Notes: generated by a model from the letters alone, not told the origin. Counted from the stretch's first letter, positions 11,167 to 21,617 are shown. The stretch is 26,693 nt of DNA from Chromera velia (GCA_018398765.1 JAHBMJ010001152.1:9170-35862), one strand, 5' to 3'. Numbers and translations: made by a program.

Positions 11167-11430
11167 ACACAATTGAAAAGTGGTAGGAACTTTCTGTCTC
11201 TGTCAGTCAATCATCAACATCAAATCGCTTAAATTTCCGGGCCACTCGCAAAGCGGGGCTAAGTTTATAGCAGTAAGACTTGTACGCGAAAAACCTGTTT
11301 CCCAGGGTCTCGAACCGGTGACCACCTGGTACTAAGTACAGTGCAGAATACACTACACCAAGCACACAACTGAAAAGGGGTAGGAACTTTCTGCCTGTGT
11401 CAGTCAATCATCAACAATCAAATCGCTTTT
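11167..11430 (-). mobile_element. tRNA-like (SINE-type) element between direct repeats
   Basis: On the minus strand, about 11366 to 11285 contains an A-box-like TGGTGTAGTG and a B-box-like GGTTCGAGACC at tRNA-like spacing, the marks of an internal Pol III promoter. Direct repeats of about 60 bp flank it at about 11167-11229 and 11365-11430. Both contain GGTAGGAACTTTCTG, GTCAGTCAATCATCAACA and TCAAATCGCTT. The cloverleaf is not intact, so this is better read as a tRNA-derived retroposon or tandem piece of one than as a working tRNA. Confidence 0.6.
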
Positions 11431-11747
11431 CCGGGCGCTCAGCCTTCAACCAACTGTTGCGCAACAAATCTGAACTTTGCGGATCTTTGAAGGCCAGAAC
11501 TTGAGGGCCGACAATGACGATAGACGACCGTCATCACAATGACATCACAGCTTGGTATGTATGCAGGGTGCGAGAATCTCTGCCATGTCAGATGGGGGCT
11601 CAGTGTTTTTAAGGGGAGCTGCTCTCACCAAATCGGTACAGGCGCACGATGAGTTGATGTATTGACTCGGTATCATCTTCATTTGCGGATCGTTGGAAGG
11701 GCTGCTTTGTGCTGCACCGTTGAAAGGCGCCTTCTAGAAAGGAAGCC
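11431..11747. other. 5' flank of the second large gene
   Basis: About 300 bases precede the proposed start codon. I see no clear core promoter motif. An upstream untranslated exon is possible. Confidence 0.3.
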
Positions 11748-14700
11748 ATGGAAACAGATGGACATTGTGTCGACTGGCCAGTCAACAGTGGCAGCTGTCT
11801 TGCAAATAAGAAAATGCACACCCTTTCTGAAGGGTGCCGCACCTCAGAGACGGGCATCAAAAGTCCTTATGGGTTGAGAAGCGGGGAGGAAGGGGAGGGA
11901 TGGGGCGACTTACACGTGCGCAAAGACTCGGAGGTGCAGACTCTCCGGGAGGTCAGTTTTATAACCTGCCCCTTTCTGCCGCTTCTTCTGCGCCTCTTGT
12001 CACAGTTGCCGTGTTGAGAGCGTCTAGATGTGTGTCCAGGTAGACGGTGAGACTTGAGCAACACTTTTATGCACGAAATTGAGAGCGTTTCTCTTCCATT
12101 GCTAGCTTGTGTGTGCACCTATACTTGTGCCTGGGTCTGTTCCTACATGAGTTGGTCTCTGCTTCTCTGAGTCTCCATGAAATTGTCCACCTTTCGTTCC
12201 ATTTATCTTTGTGCCCGTCTATCCGTCTCTGCGGGCACCTCTCTGTACATGTATCCGTCTCCCAGAAAAAGACTGCTCGATCGTCTGAATGACTGCCTTC
12301 ACGACGATTCCCTTGGGCGTGCAGGAAAATGCTGCGCTGCGTGATGTCGTGCGGTCTCTCCGCGAGGAGCTCGCGCGTTCCTCTGAGCACGAGACGGAGA
12401 CAAGGGGGGGCAGAGGGGAAGAGCAGGGACAGAAAAGGGCGATTCCGTCTCTGCGTGCGTCTCCGTGGAGTCAGGGAAAGACAGGGGTGAGTGTGCGGGC
12501 AGAAAATTGCTCCTTTTCTCCCCCGTTTTTGCACAGAAACACCTTAGGGAGGCAGCTTTCGACCAAAGAAAAACGGACGATGAATGAAGGGAGGATCAGG
12601 ACAGAAAGCACAGCCAATCATTGATAGAGAGAGAAAGAAAGAAAGAATGAAATATGATTTTGTCAGGTATGTCATTTTCATTCATCGAAAAACAGTTGGT
12701 GATTTGTTCGCCTTCTTGAGGATGGATTCGGTGTCACGGCTCTCGGAAGGAATTCACTTTCGCTCAGTGCGCTTTTAGCAGCATCGCTCCACTGCTTTCA
12801 CGTCCTGCAGGGGAATGGAGATTTGGGCCATCACAGAGATGATGTGTCTTCTTTCCAGCCGGCGAGTGGTTCCCTTGGTTCTATGGTGCCGGCAGTCAGG
12901 ATGGAAGGGTAAGCACCGATGTTCTCCTTGATTTTCAGAAAAGAAAATGTACCCAGGGTAGGTGTTTGGGAGAAGACGGGTTTCGAGGTCACTAGGCTCA
13001 GCTGCTTTTGGCAGGGGTAGCATTGCTGTAAGCTCGGAACGGCTCGGTCTGCCTCGCTTTTGTTTGTTTTCGGATTGTCGAAGCAAATTTTGTATGAGTC
13101 TCTGCCTTCTCTGAAGGAGGCTCCGAATGTCTCTCAGACTTTGTTGGAATTTCATTTTCCTGCCTCTCTCGTTCGCGTCGTTGTGCATGCAGCAGTTGGC
13201 GCTCCCTCTTCTCTTCGGACAGGGTCATGGGAGAGTGGGGGCGTCGGGAGATTGGTTCTGGCGGTTCCCGGCAGGAAGAGGAAAAAGAGAGAGGGGGGGC
13301 TGATGGATTGGGTCCTCCAGAGTGCTCTGTGTCCTCTGGCATGATGAAGGGAGCTTTGCTAATTGAGAGCCCCCCGCAGCCCTCCCTTCTCGGAAAGTCG
13401 GGTGGAGAGGCTTCTCGGGAGTCGTGGGGGGATAGGGGATCGGGGTTCGGCAGAGGGGCGGAAACGTTTGAAGAGAAGGGGGGGGGGCGAGGGAGAGGTG
13501 AGAAGGAGGGGGGAGACAAGTTGGTGAGTGGTCTCACGGGGAGCAGAGAAAGAGAAAGAGAAAAAACAGATAGGGGACTGGTAGGGCGGGCCCTGTTTCC
13601 TGTCGCGTGGGAAGAGAGGAAGTTGACTGACGTCCCCAGAGAGCAAAACAGAGAAAAGGGGGGGTCTGATTGCATTCCCTTCTCTTTATTCGGAAATTCC
13701 CGTCTGAATCTGTCCGTGCCTTCGGGCACAAGTGGGAGTGGAGGGAGCAGCCGAGGGGTGTCTGCAGTACAGAGGGAGAGGGCAGAGGGAATACTACCGT
13801 GCATGAAAGCATCTCCGGAAACGAGCAAGGGATCTGATGCGGTAGGGTCCCGCACCAGTCGTGGCCTTTCTGTGGCGGGAGAGGCTGGTGGACGCGTAGG
13901 TTGTCCCTCCTCCCTTTTGGGATCCCCTGGGGGGCATCCAGCTGCGTGCGCGACCTCCGATTGGCGTACACAAATTCTTTTGGGATCTGTCAGTACGCCC
14001 CCTGTGCATATCGGGGACTGCAATGGCAGAGGGTCTTTGTGGAATGGGGGGGGGATGCCAGCTGAGAGAAGGAGTCCTGCTCAGTCTACAGCCGCTGCTT
14101 TTGAAAAAGCAGAAACTGAGTCTGTGGCAGCTGCGCAGGAAGAACGGAAGGGGGTACGTGCAGACCCTGCGGAGATGGGGGATAGGTCTGCACTAAGTCT
14201 GGCAAGGGGGGTACCGGTAGAGGCTGGTGTGCATACGGCTTCTCCTGAGAGAGGGGTCACAGGTCTTGTGTCAGAATTGCAGCATAAAGATGTTTTCGTG
14301 GGGGGAGAGAAGGCCTTGCTCTGTTCCCCAGTAGCGGAAAGGGGTCTCTACCCTCTTTCAACACCCGATTCTCCGTCTGCCCCCCATGAGTTGCCTGCCA
14401 ACGCAGGGACCACAGAAATTCTCCGAGCCCCCGCAGGGGGGGTGGAGGCGAGCAAGTCCTCGGTGGTCTCTTCTCCCGGTAGGAAAGAGGAAGTGCGAGG
14501 GGATGTGCTACCCCCTTTCCATTTCTCCCATCAGCAGACCGAGGAGCTTCAACAGGGGCAGCAGCAGCATGGCGAGAGTGGGGAGACAGTAGATGAGAAA
14601 ACCCCTGCGGAGCTAGTCAATCCCCTCCCTTCTGCCTGGGATCTAGGAAGAGAGACAGAGGCTGCCGGAAGAAGGTGGATTCCACCAGCTTCTCCATCGG

Positions 14701-17700
14701 GTTCTGTGATGGTTCAAAGAGCAGCCACCGCGTTTTTAGAGACAGAGAATATGGACAGTCCCGCAAAACAGAGCACAGAGTTGTCCCCTGACGTTGCATG
14801 TGGTCAAACGACCGCAGACACCGACACAGAGACGCAGGGTGTCGGTGCAGAGAGATCACCCGTAGAGGAGGAAAGGAAAGGGCAAGCAAGTGACCCGTTC
14901 CATGCAAAGGAACCGTCTGTCCCTGCACCACTGTGCAGCGATTCTTCTTCGTTACCGAAGGAGATCGCCAGAGAGGTAGCAGGTCATGAAGAGACTCCCA
15001 TAGGCCTGACGCACGCCGCAGGAGGAGACGAGTCAGGGCAGAAGGAGGTGGAGGGGACGCCGTCCCATGCAAAACCAGACACACAGGAGGGGGGGGCGTC
15101 TGACATGTCGATGTTAGCAGAGCTCCGCGTGCTTTCGTCTGCTGTTGAAAGTCTAGAGCTGGAGTTGATGGGAATCCAGGAGGGGGTCCAGATAGGAGGA
15201 AAGGGGGATCTGGAAAGTAGGCATGAGGGGGATCGAACGCACAACGGAGCATCGCGGTTTGGGAGTTGCTCTTCCTGTGCCCCAGAATCGTCCGCTGTTG
15301 CCGTGCACTGTACAGAGGTAGAAAGGGGAGGTGGGGTGCAAGAGGGAGGGGAAGGTAGAGTGACGGGGGGAATTTTTCGAATGGCCCTTGAAGAGAACAG
15401 AGAAGCGGCTGGAGATGCACACTGCCCCAACGCCGAAGCAGGTGTCCTCGACTCTCACGAAACCACAGTAGCTGAGTCTGGCCCTGCTGCGTTAACGCCC
15501 CTGTCCTTGACAGAGAAGGGAGGAGAAGAAGTGAACAATACTGCAGATCGGGAAGAAGTCTCTGGACTCAGTGACCACACTAACGCACACGCATTCCATC
15601 CCTCCCAAGTGGGTTGGGCTACCTTTGCTTCATCTGCTTTATCCGAGTCTCCTCTGTCCCCGTATGAGCAACAGGGGGTAAGCGGAGAATTTCAAAGAAT
15701 TAAGTCGTTGAGTGCCGAGTTCCCCCACTCTGCTCGCCCCAGCGTAATATCTGAGGCCGAAAGACCAAAAGTTCAAAAAACAAACCCACAGCAGTCGCAT
15801 CTCTCTGCCACCAACATCCCACCACAGTCTCCACTTGTGTGGGAGTGGAAGGAAGTGAAGACCGGCCAGGGCAAGAGAGGGGCTGTCTCAGATCCGGCAT
15901 TAGAAAAGAATGCAACTGTACCGTCTCGACAAAAAAAGCGGCGAGAAGGACTGCCGACCTCTGACTCAATGGACAGGGAAGGGGTAGAGAAGAAAAAGGG
16001 CTGCAAAGGACAGAAAGGAAAGTCAGATAAAAACGTACCCCCGCTTCCGCCTCCCCCATCGGCTGTCGTACGAAGGCGCCGCCCTCTGAGAACCTCAGGG
16101 ACTGTCTCTGTCCCGGTCTCGCCATGGCCGGAACAGAGACTGCCTGCCCCCTCCGAAAACACTGCCAGAAGTGTGTTTCCCACCTCATCAGCATCTGTGC
16201 AGGGCATCGATGCAGACCTGGACTTTGACCCTTCAGCCCTTCCCGCCTCCCCCTTCCGGGCTGTCACAACCATTGCACAGATCACCAAAGTCAAAGTACG
16301 TCGAGACAGCCCAGAAAGGCAGAGCTCTGTGCACCCTCGCCGTCCTCACCAATCAAGTCCACCCCTCAAAGGACGGGGGTGCTCCGACGGGCTTTTGGGG
16401 TCTCCTGTCGTCTCCTCACGCCGCGGCCATCGTTCTTCCCGCTCCCGTTCCGGTGTGACCGGCCTGGGTTCTGCGTTGCGCTCTATTTGGGAGGGGGTTG
16501 TTCTCCGCCCGCTGGAACGAATCGGCGCCCCTTCGCCTCGAACGGGGCAAGCATACAAAGCAGAAGTGGCAGGGGATGGGAAAGCAAGGGGAGCGTTTCC
16601 ACCTTTGACGAAAATGAATGCCTCCCCGAGTGCAAGTTACAATAGAGACCCACAGAGGTTTCCTACAGATGTGCCTGCTTGCCCCGAGAAACCCAGACAG
16701 AGAGACGGTCCCCACATTTCACAGACGGGTGTCGTCTCTTCACGTCTCTCATGGGGCAGCATGGACGGAGAATGGTTGAAAGAAGCCGCACAACTTCCCG
16801 TCAGCCCCCCACCTCGATTTCGGGATTTGAGTGTTGCTCTGCCGGGAGATAAAGATGTGAAAAAGACGGGTGGAACGCGACAGAGACAGAGACCCACAGG
16901 TGTCACTAGAACAATGCAGAGCCCTGCATCTAGAACGTCAGAGAGCCCTCCCATGCAACCAAACCCTCCTTCTGATTCCTCTCAGGTCTCTCCCATATCT
17001 CCTTCGAGAAATTCATCCTCTGAAGGAAAGGTCGGACACCCCGCCTCCACACAGCACTCCAACAGTTGTGGAGAGCCGAAAGAGACCTCCTTGAATCTCA
17101 AAATCTCCATCGCCCCATCTTCTGAGAAGGCATTGCAGCATCACACTTTGATGCACGTGGCTCCCCCTCTCCGTTTGCCCCATTCGACACATGGGCAAGA
17201 AGTCCCGTCCCGTCCCGCTGTCAACTTTCGATCCTGGAGACCCCCCCCCATACCTCCACAAACCCATACAGTCCATATGACACCCCGAAGCCCCCCCCTC
17301 CGACCTCCCGCATCTCACGGCCCGTTCACGCGATGTCCTTTCCCCCTCTCCCCTTCCAACAGCACAAACACAGAGGTGCCAGGCCCCTTTTCTGTCCCCA
17401 TTGCACAGCCTCAGCAGGGAGGGACACAGTCACCCCGACTGAATCCTACAGGTCTCAGGGGCACTGACGTACGCGATGTCCCCAATGTCACAAGCCCAAA
17501 AAGTCACGTGCCACCATCAGTTGCACAGGGGTGCTTTGTCGTTCTCCCCCCTCCCTCTGCCTTCGCCATCTCATCTCCCCGCTGGGCGACGCCCCGCTCG
17601 CTGCCGATGACTCATCGCCTCCCCCCTCCCGGACAATACCAACACGCAGCCCCCCCATGCAGCCCTCATCTCAGAGGCCCAGGCCCAGGTGCCTTTGTGT

Positions 17701-18533
17701 CTGTGGCCCCGCAAAAATCTGCTGAGTCCATCCCTTCAAAAGCCAGCCGCCTCTTTCCGCTTGAAGCTGCTCCCTGGGTCCCTGGAGCTCCTGCTTCCCT
17801 CCCTCTTCCTCTCCCTCCTGGGGCTTCCTGCCACCCCCTCACCCTGCCGTCTCCCGAAATCTGCAGATCCCCTCCCCACCCCATTGGCTCAAACTTCGGC
17901 CACACCACCATACCGTCTTTGCATCCACAGGTGGACACGCAAAGCCAAACCCCAGCGGTTCCTCTGACGAGGTCTGCCGCAGCAATCGCGACAGAAAGCT
18001 CCAAGTGGGTGAGAAATACAGAAGACAGGAGAGAAAGTGTCGAGGCGACACTTGATTTGAAGGCGGCCGGAGGGGCAGACAGCCCGAGGCAGAGGCCTTC
18101 GAGTCCAGAGGGGGGGGCCCTGGATGCTGTGAGTAGATGTGCTCAGAAGGCGCATGTGCCTGTGGGGGGGTCTTCTTCTTTCTGTTCCTCTGTGAGTGAC
18201 TTGAGAAGGATCAGTGGAGCGAGCAGTCACCAGCCTGCGGATGTTTTTGGAGAGGGGGGGAAAGCGGTCCCCTCATCCTCCGAGGCTTCGTTGTCTGCAG
18301 GGCTGGGCTCCCCCGTGGAGAGAAAGATTGAGGCAGAGGAAAACGCAGACACGTTCCTCGTATCCGGTTTACTCCCTTCGAGTATCCCTGTGCAGCCACT
18401 GCAGCGTCGGGCAGGCACATTGAAAGGAGCGTCGGTAGAAGACACCAGGATACAGACTGAGACTGCGGGCATCCAGGAAATGAAGGGGACACTTCGAGGT
18501 GAAGAGAGGAGACCTGTGGCCTGGAGTGAATGA
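11748..18533 (+). CDS. Giant low-complexity protein with N-terminal coiled coil, four exons
   Basis: Reconstructed exons are 11748-11951, 12325-12486, 12811-12908 and 13193-18533, giving 1934 residues. Junctions are in frame: donors GAG|GTCAGT, GGG|GTGAGT and AAGG|GTAAGC, acceptors GTGCAG|GAA, CTGCAG|GGG and TGCAG|CAG, with the last intron in phase 2. Exon 1 runs into exon 2 as one short coil (EVQTLREENAALRDVVRSL, about residues 58-90). The last exon, 5.3 kb, is Ser/Pro/Gly/Glu-rich and probably disordered, with a short helix near 793-822 and basic clusters near 1070 (KKRR), 1085-1100 and 1113 (RRRR) that resemble nuclear localisation signals. Residues about 1250-1690 are markedly proline-rich. 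No family is recognised and function is unknown. The start at 11748 is the best fit, not proven. A donor-like GGTGAGTGG near 13522 might mark an optional intron inside exon 4. Confidence 0.72.
13188..13196 (+). promoter_or_regulatory. NAGNAG tandem splice acceptor
   Basis: The acceptor of the last intron reads ATGCAGCAG|TTGG, so splicing can use the AG at 13192 or at 13195. Both keep frame: the split codon becomes GGC or GGT, each glycine, and the only difference is presence or absence of one serine (G-S-W-R or G-W-R). Confidence 0.6.
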
Positions 18534-19099
18534 GATTGCTGCGGAGGTTAATTGTCCATTGTGTACATTGAATCGAGCGCCAGCCTGTGATTACTACCAG
18601 GCCAGCCCCTTCAAGCATCTTCCTTTCACGCCATCACTGGTAAAGTCAGGTCATTGCGAGGTATAAGTACGTGTGAGTAGATCGAACTAGAGATAGAAGT
18701 AAACCCTACCTGAATAGACCCCAGTTACAATTAAGATGCCTTTACTGATCATTTGCATTTCAACCAAAATGTTAAACGCTTAACTTTTGGAATTGTTCTT
18801 TTAATCTAGCTAGAAATCGCAACTTTGTAAATTTAATTGTTATTGACCATAACCTGAATTATTCTTGTATTGTTAACTCAATGTTAAAACGAGTGATGAT
18901 TATAATTTTCCATAATGGTGTTCTGTTGAACTTTTATCCCGTTCTATGTCAAGCTAACTTTTATAGAATTTAGAAATTAAAGTAGAAATTAATATGAAAA
19001 AGAAGAAATTACATAGTAACTGAAAATGAAAGATTAAAGACTTATAATAAGAAATAAAAGATTATGACCCTAACAAAAAAGTATTGCGCGCGGGACACG
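18534..19099. other. AT-rich spacer after the giant gene
   Basis: After the TGA at 18531-18533 the sequence soon becomes strongly A+T-rich (about 18760-19080) with no open frame of note. No canonical AATAAA lies close to the stop; one occurs at about 19053. I see no gene. Confidence 0.4.
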
Positions 19100-19177
19100 C
19101 TTGTATGACCGAGTGGGTAGCATGCATAACTACGAATGCAAAGGTCCTCGGTTCGAATCTCGCTAACGGTCTTTTTC
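19098..19177 (+). mobile_element. tRNA-Arg(ACG)-like sequence, probably pseudo-tRNA or SINE head
   Basis: The stretch around TGACCGAGTGGGTAGCATGC resembles a tRNA A box and D arm. ACTACGAATGCA resembles an anticodon loop with CT-ACG-AA, as in tRNA-Arg. GGTTCGAATC is a good B box, and a run of T (Pol III stop) follows at about 19172. However, the acceptor arm does not close properly and the T stem has mismatches, so a functional tRNA is unlikely. A degenerate tRNA or the head of a tRNA-derived SINE is the better reading. Confidence 0.5.
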
Positions 19178-19241
19178 ATTCAATGGACACTCAATGTATC
19201 GGTAGCTCTAAATATGTATTTTTCGCTTTCTAAGGCCAAAA

Positions 19242-19363
19242 GTAAGCCAGAGGCTTACCCGGAAAAGAGCATACATGCAGGTAAGCCACTCGTTTACCTA
19301 AACCAAGTAAGTCTCACGCTTACCTGATAGAAATTACAAATCGAAGTAAGCCACACGCTTATC
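19242..19363. repeat. Cluster of four short hairpins (GTAAGCC...GGCTTAC)
   Basis: Four small inverted repeats follow each other: GTAAGCC-AGA-GGCTTAC (perfect, 19242-19258), AGGTAA...TTACCT (19279-19299), GTAAG...CTTAC (19307-19323) and TAAGC...GCTTA (19347-19361). Their starting GTAAG words lie at 19242, 19281, 19307 and 19346, spacings of 39, 26 and 39 bases. They share the pattern AGTAAGCCACxCGCTTACCTG, so they look like copies of one unit. Confidence 0.75.
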
Positions 19364-19561
19364 TGGCATCCGCATCTAATTTTCAATTCATTCAATGAAA
19401 TATTGCAGTACCCTATAGTACCCCGATCCAACCCGATCGATCAGAATTCAATTAAGAATTCCAGAATTAATTCCATCCAGAACTTCATCTAAATCAGATA
19501 GCGACTTGACTCGAGCCTTGAACATCCTTCTAGACTTGAACTCGACTTCGAACATACTAAC

Positions 19562-19725
19562 AGCCAGTACTGAACCTTCAACCCTTGACTCGGTATACCG
19601 ATACAGTGGATACTAATACACTAGAGCCAGTACTGAACATTTACTGACTCCTTAGCTATATACCAATACAGTATCGGACCTCATATACTGATACAAAACC
19701 TGACCTCATATACCAATACAGAACC
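19562..19725. repeat. Degenerate repeat with AGCCAGTACTGAAC and TATACCAATACAG words
   Basis: AGCCAGTACTGAAC occurs at 19562 and 19625, 63 bases apart. TATACYRATACA occurs four times, at about 19594, 19659, 19684 and 19709. It looks like an eroded tandem array inside the spacer. Confidence 0.6.
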
Positions 19726-19816
19726 TTCTACGAAGTCTCCTGTATATCTCTACCAGTCTCTAAGCGCTTTGTATTAGATTCTGTCTCCTTCTGGCCAATC
19801 GTGTCGGAGGAGTACA

Positions 19817-20345
19817 GAATAATAGTTATCAATTTTGGATAACCATTATTTGTTTTTTCATCAATGACAATAATCACTATTCCTTTCATAATTTTTATAT
19901 AGAGATTGCTCTTATAATTGTCTTTTTTTTTTCAAACTAATGACAGACCTAGGTGTAATACTATCACAGCAAAAAAAAAAAGTAAACCAGAATTGCATGG
20001 CTTAAATTATTTTTTTCTTTTTTTTTTTGTGCAACACCTAAGCAACACTTGTGCAATACCAAAACAACACTTATGCAACACTTGAACAACAGTTGTTTGT
20101 CACCTAACATCGTCGGGCCAAAAAAAAAATAAATTAAGTGAGAACGGGCTTACATTATTTTTTTTTTCCCTCTGTGATAGGCCTAGTGACAGACTAAGGT
20201 TTCAAGTTTAAACAAGTGAAAAAATAACTTTGATTATGATATAAAAAGTTTATTTCGAATGTTTTTAATGTTGGACTTAGTTAATAATGATTATTATCGC
20301 AAATCAATAGTCATTATTGGAAAATAATGGTTTCCAATTACACAT
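19817..20345. mobile_element. Foldback (MITE-like) element, about 530 bp
   Basis: The two halves are imperfect inverted copies about a centre near 20075. Outer arms carry GGATAACCATTATTT (left) against the inverse of AAAATAATGGTTTCC (right). Inner arms carry CTATCACAG (19961) against CTGTGATAG (20172-20180), each next to a poly-A or poly-T tract. Each end also has its own 13-bp hairpin with one mismatch (19818-19850 and 20283-20318). There is no coding capacity, so any mobility would depend on an enzyme elsewhere. The target-site duplication is not clear to me. Confidence 0.65.
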
Positions 20346-20432
20346 AAGAAAAATGAAAATTTTATGGAATTCTGCATTCATTTCTCGATCAGACAAATTC
20401 ATCCAAAGTGAATAGTGCTGGATCAGCTTTGA

Positions 20433-21617
20433 CTAACTCTGACTCAACCAGGGAGGGTTCGCATGTCGCTTGCGTCGCAAAGAGAATACAAAAACAAACG
20501 GGTTTGCTTCTCTCTCGTTGATCTGTTCACTTCCATCCGTTTGCTTGAGACTTCCTTTTCTCCCTTTGCGCTGCAGCTGTACGCGACGGCAGTCAAACCC
20601 CTCCTGGGCAGAGCTGAGGAAAAGATCGAAAGTGACCTCGCAGCGCTTCTCAAAAGCGAGAAGGATTCGGGTACGCAGCGAGGAGAGAGACCACAGAGAT
20701 TGGAGTAGAGGAATGACACACACTTTATTGAACACAACATCGGCACCTATGATCAGGTCCGGAAATGAAGGCCCCTTTTCGGGCGCCGCGTCATCGTCCT
20801 CCAAAAAGTCCTCTTCTCCCTCCCCTTCCCTGCTTTCACAGACAGACTGCGCACGGCTTGAAGCAGCGTTCGCTCGACCTTGGGTCTCTGTCTCCTTGGC
20901 AGCGTCTCGGCTGTTTTCTGGACGGCTCTGTATTCCTGTCTGATGCTCACTGTGCACTAGGGTCTGCTCTGCATTCTTGTCAGAAGTGTCTCCTGTCACT
21001 GCCTGTGGTTTAACTGTGGCATCCTCTGAAGCCCTTTTGCTCAGCCGTCCGGAATCTGACGGTTGACTGAGAGGGAGCTGGCTTTCTCCCTCCTTCCCCT
21101 CTTCCTCCGTCTCCTTCAACTTCTGCCGAAGGTCTGCAACAGCGTGCAAAACCATTGCGTGGTCAGCCAGATTCCCCCAATCGCATTTCAAAACTCGCAG
21201 AGGGTCTGGCACTTTCACTCTTTCTGTTTGTTTGTCTACAGGCTTCGAGTGTACCGCTGTCTCCCTGTTTACATTCACATTGTGCTCAAGCACAGGCAAC
21301 ATCTCCTCAAGATCTGTCAATACCACGCTGCCTGCTCCAAGAACAGCAGCTGCCAGCCCCCCAAGACCCAAACCCGCACCCAGTTCCACCACCACGGCCC
21401 CCTTCAGTTTCACTTTCGATGCATCACGTTCGAGGATCCTGGCAAGAACAACAGATGAGTCCCATAGGTGCACGCCTGTTCCTCTCACAAGCGCTTCTTC
21501 CGAATTGCGCGGTAGAAGCCGAAGTTCGTGACCCCCGACTGTGCAGATAATCGGGGCCACAGTTGTCATCTTTAACGTAGCCAGCACGCCTGCGAACGGT
21601 GGTCTAAGGATAAGCAA
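20433..21617 (-). CDS. METTL21-like (Methyltransf_16) protein methyltransferase
   Basis: This single-exon gene encodes 394 residues. It shows the marks of the lysine methyltransferase family related to METTL21 and EEF-KMT: GxxLWDSS at 47-55, the SAM-binding motif I VVELGAGLGLGG at 76-87, the acidic TDLEEMLP after the next strand (101-108), CDWG at 145-148, DLIIGADVVF at 287-296 and FEKR near 322-325. Family members commonly modify lysines in translation factors or chaperones; the substrate here cannot be read. A charged, probably disordered insertion of about 115 residues (about 168-283) separates the SAM-binding half from the DLIIGADVVF strand, making the protein longer than typical members. 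The start could be Met1 (21617) or Met17 (21569), which sits nearer the conserved fold. The gene ends with TAG at 20433. It is divergent from the parvulin gene, about 650 bases away. Confidence 0.87.
   Translation of the reverse strand: MLILRPPFAGVLATLKMTTVAPIICTVGGHELRLLPRNSEEALVRGTGVHLWDSSVVLARILERDASKVKLKGAVVVELGAGLGLGGLAAAVLGAGSVVLTDLEEMLPVLEHNVNVNRETAVHSKPVDKQTERVKVPDPLRVLKCDWGNLADHAMVLHAVADLRQKLKETEEEGKEGESQLPLSQPSDSGRLSKRASEDATVKPQAVTGDTSDKNAEQTLVHSEHQTGIQSRPENSRDAAKETETQGRANAASSRAQSVCESREGEGEEDFLEDDDAAPEKGPSFPDLIIGADVVFNKVCVIPLLQSLWSLSSLRTRILLAFEKRCEVTFDLFLSSAQEGFDCRRVQLQRKGRKGSLKQTDGSEQINEREANPFVFVFSLRRKRHANPPWLSQS

Noticed and set aside
13518-13530. Donor-like GGTGAGTGG inside the giant exon
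   Set aside because: No need for an intron is apparent because the frame stays open for kilobases, and I found no uniquely good partner acceptor. It is noted only as a possible optional site.
12998-14023. 341-codon open frame on the minus strand
   Set aside because: It lies antisense to the start of the giant exon. It follows the strand-skewed, stop-poor composition, gives a Pro/Ser/Arg-rich shadow and has no motif.
14617-15420. 267-codon open frame on the minus strand
   Set aside because: Antisense shadow of the G-rich part of the giant exon, with low-complexity Pro/Leu/Ser translation.
19098-19177. Functional tRNA-Arg gene
   Set aside because: The acceptor and T stems do not pair, and the anticodon stem needs an extra base.
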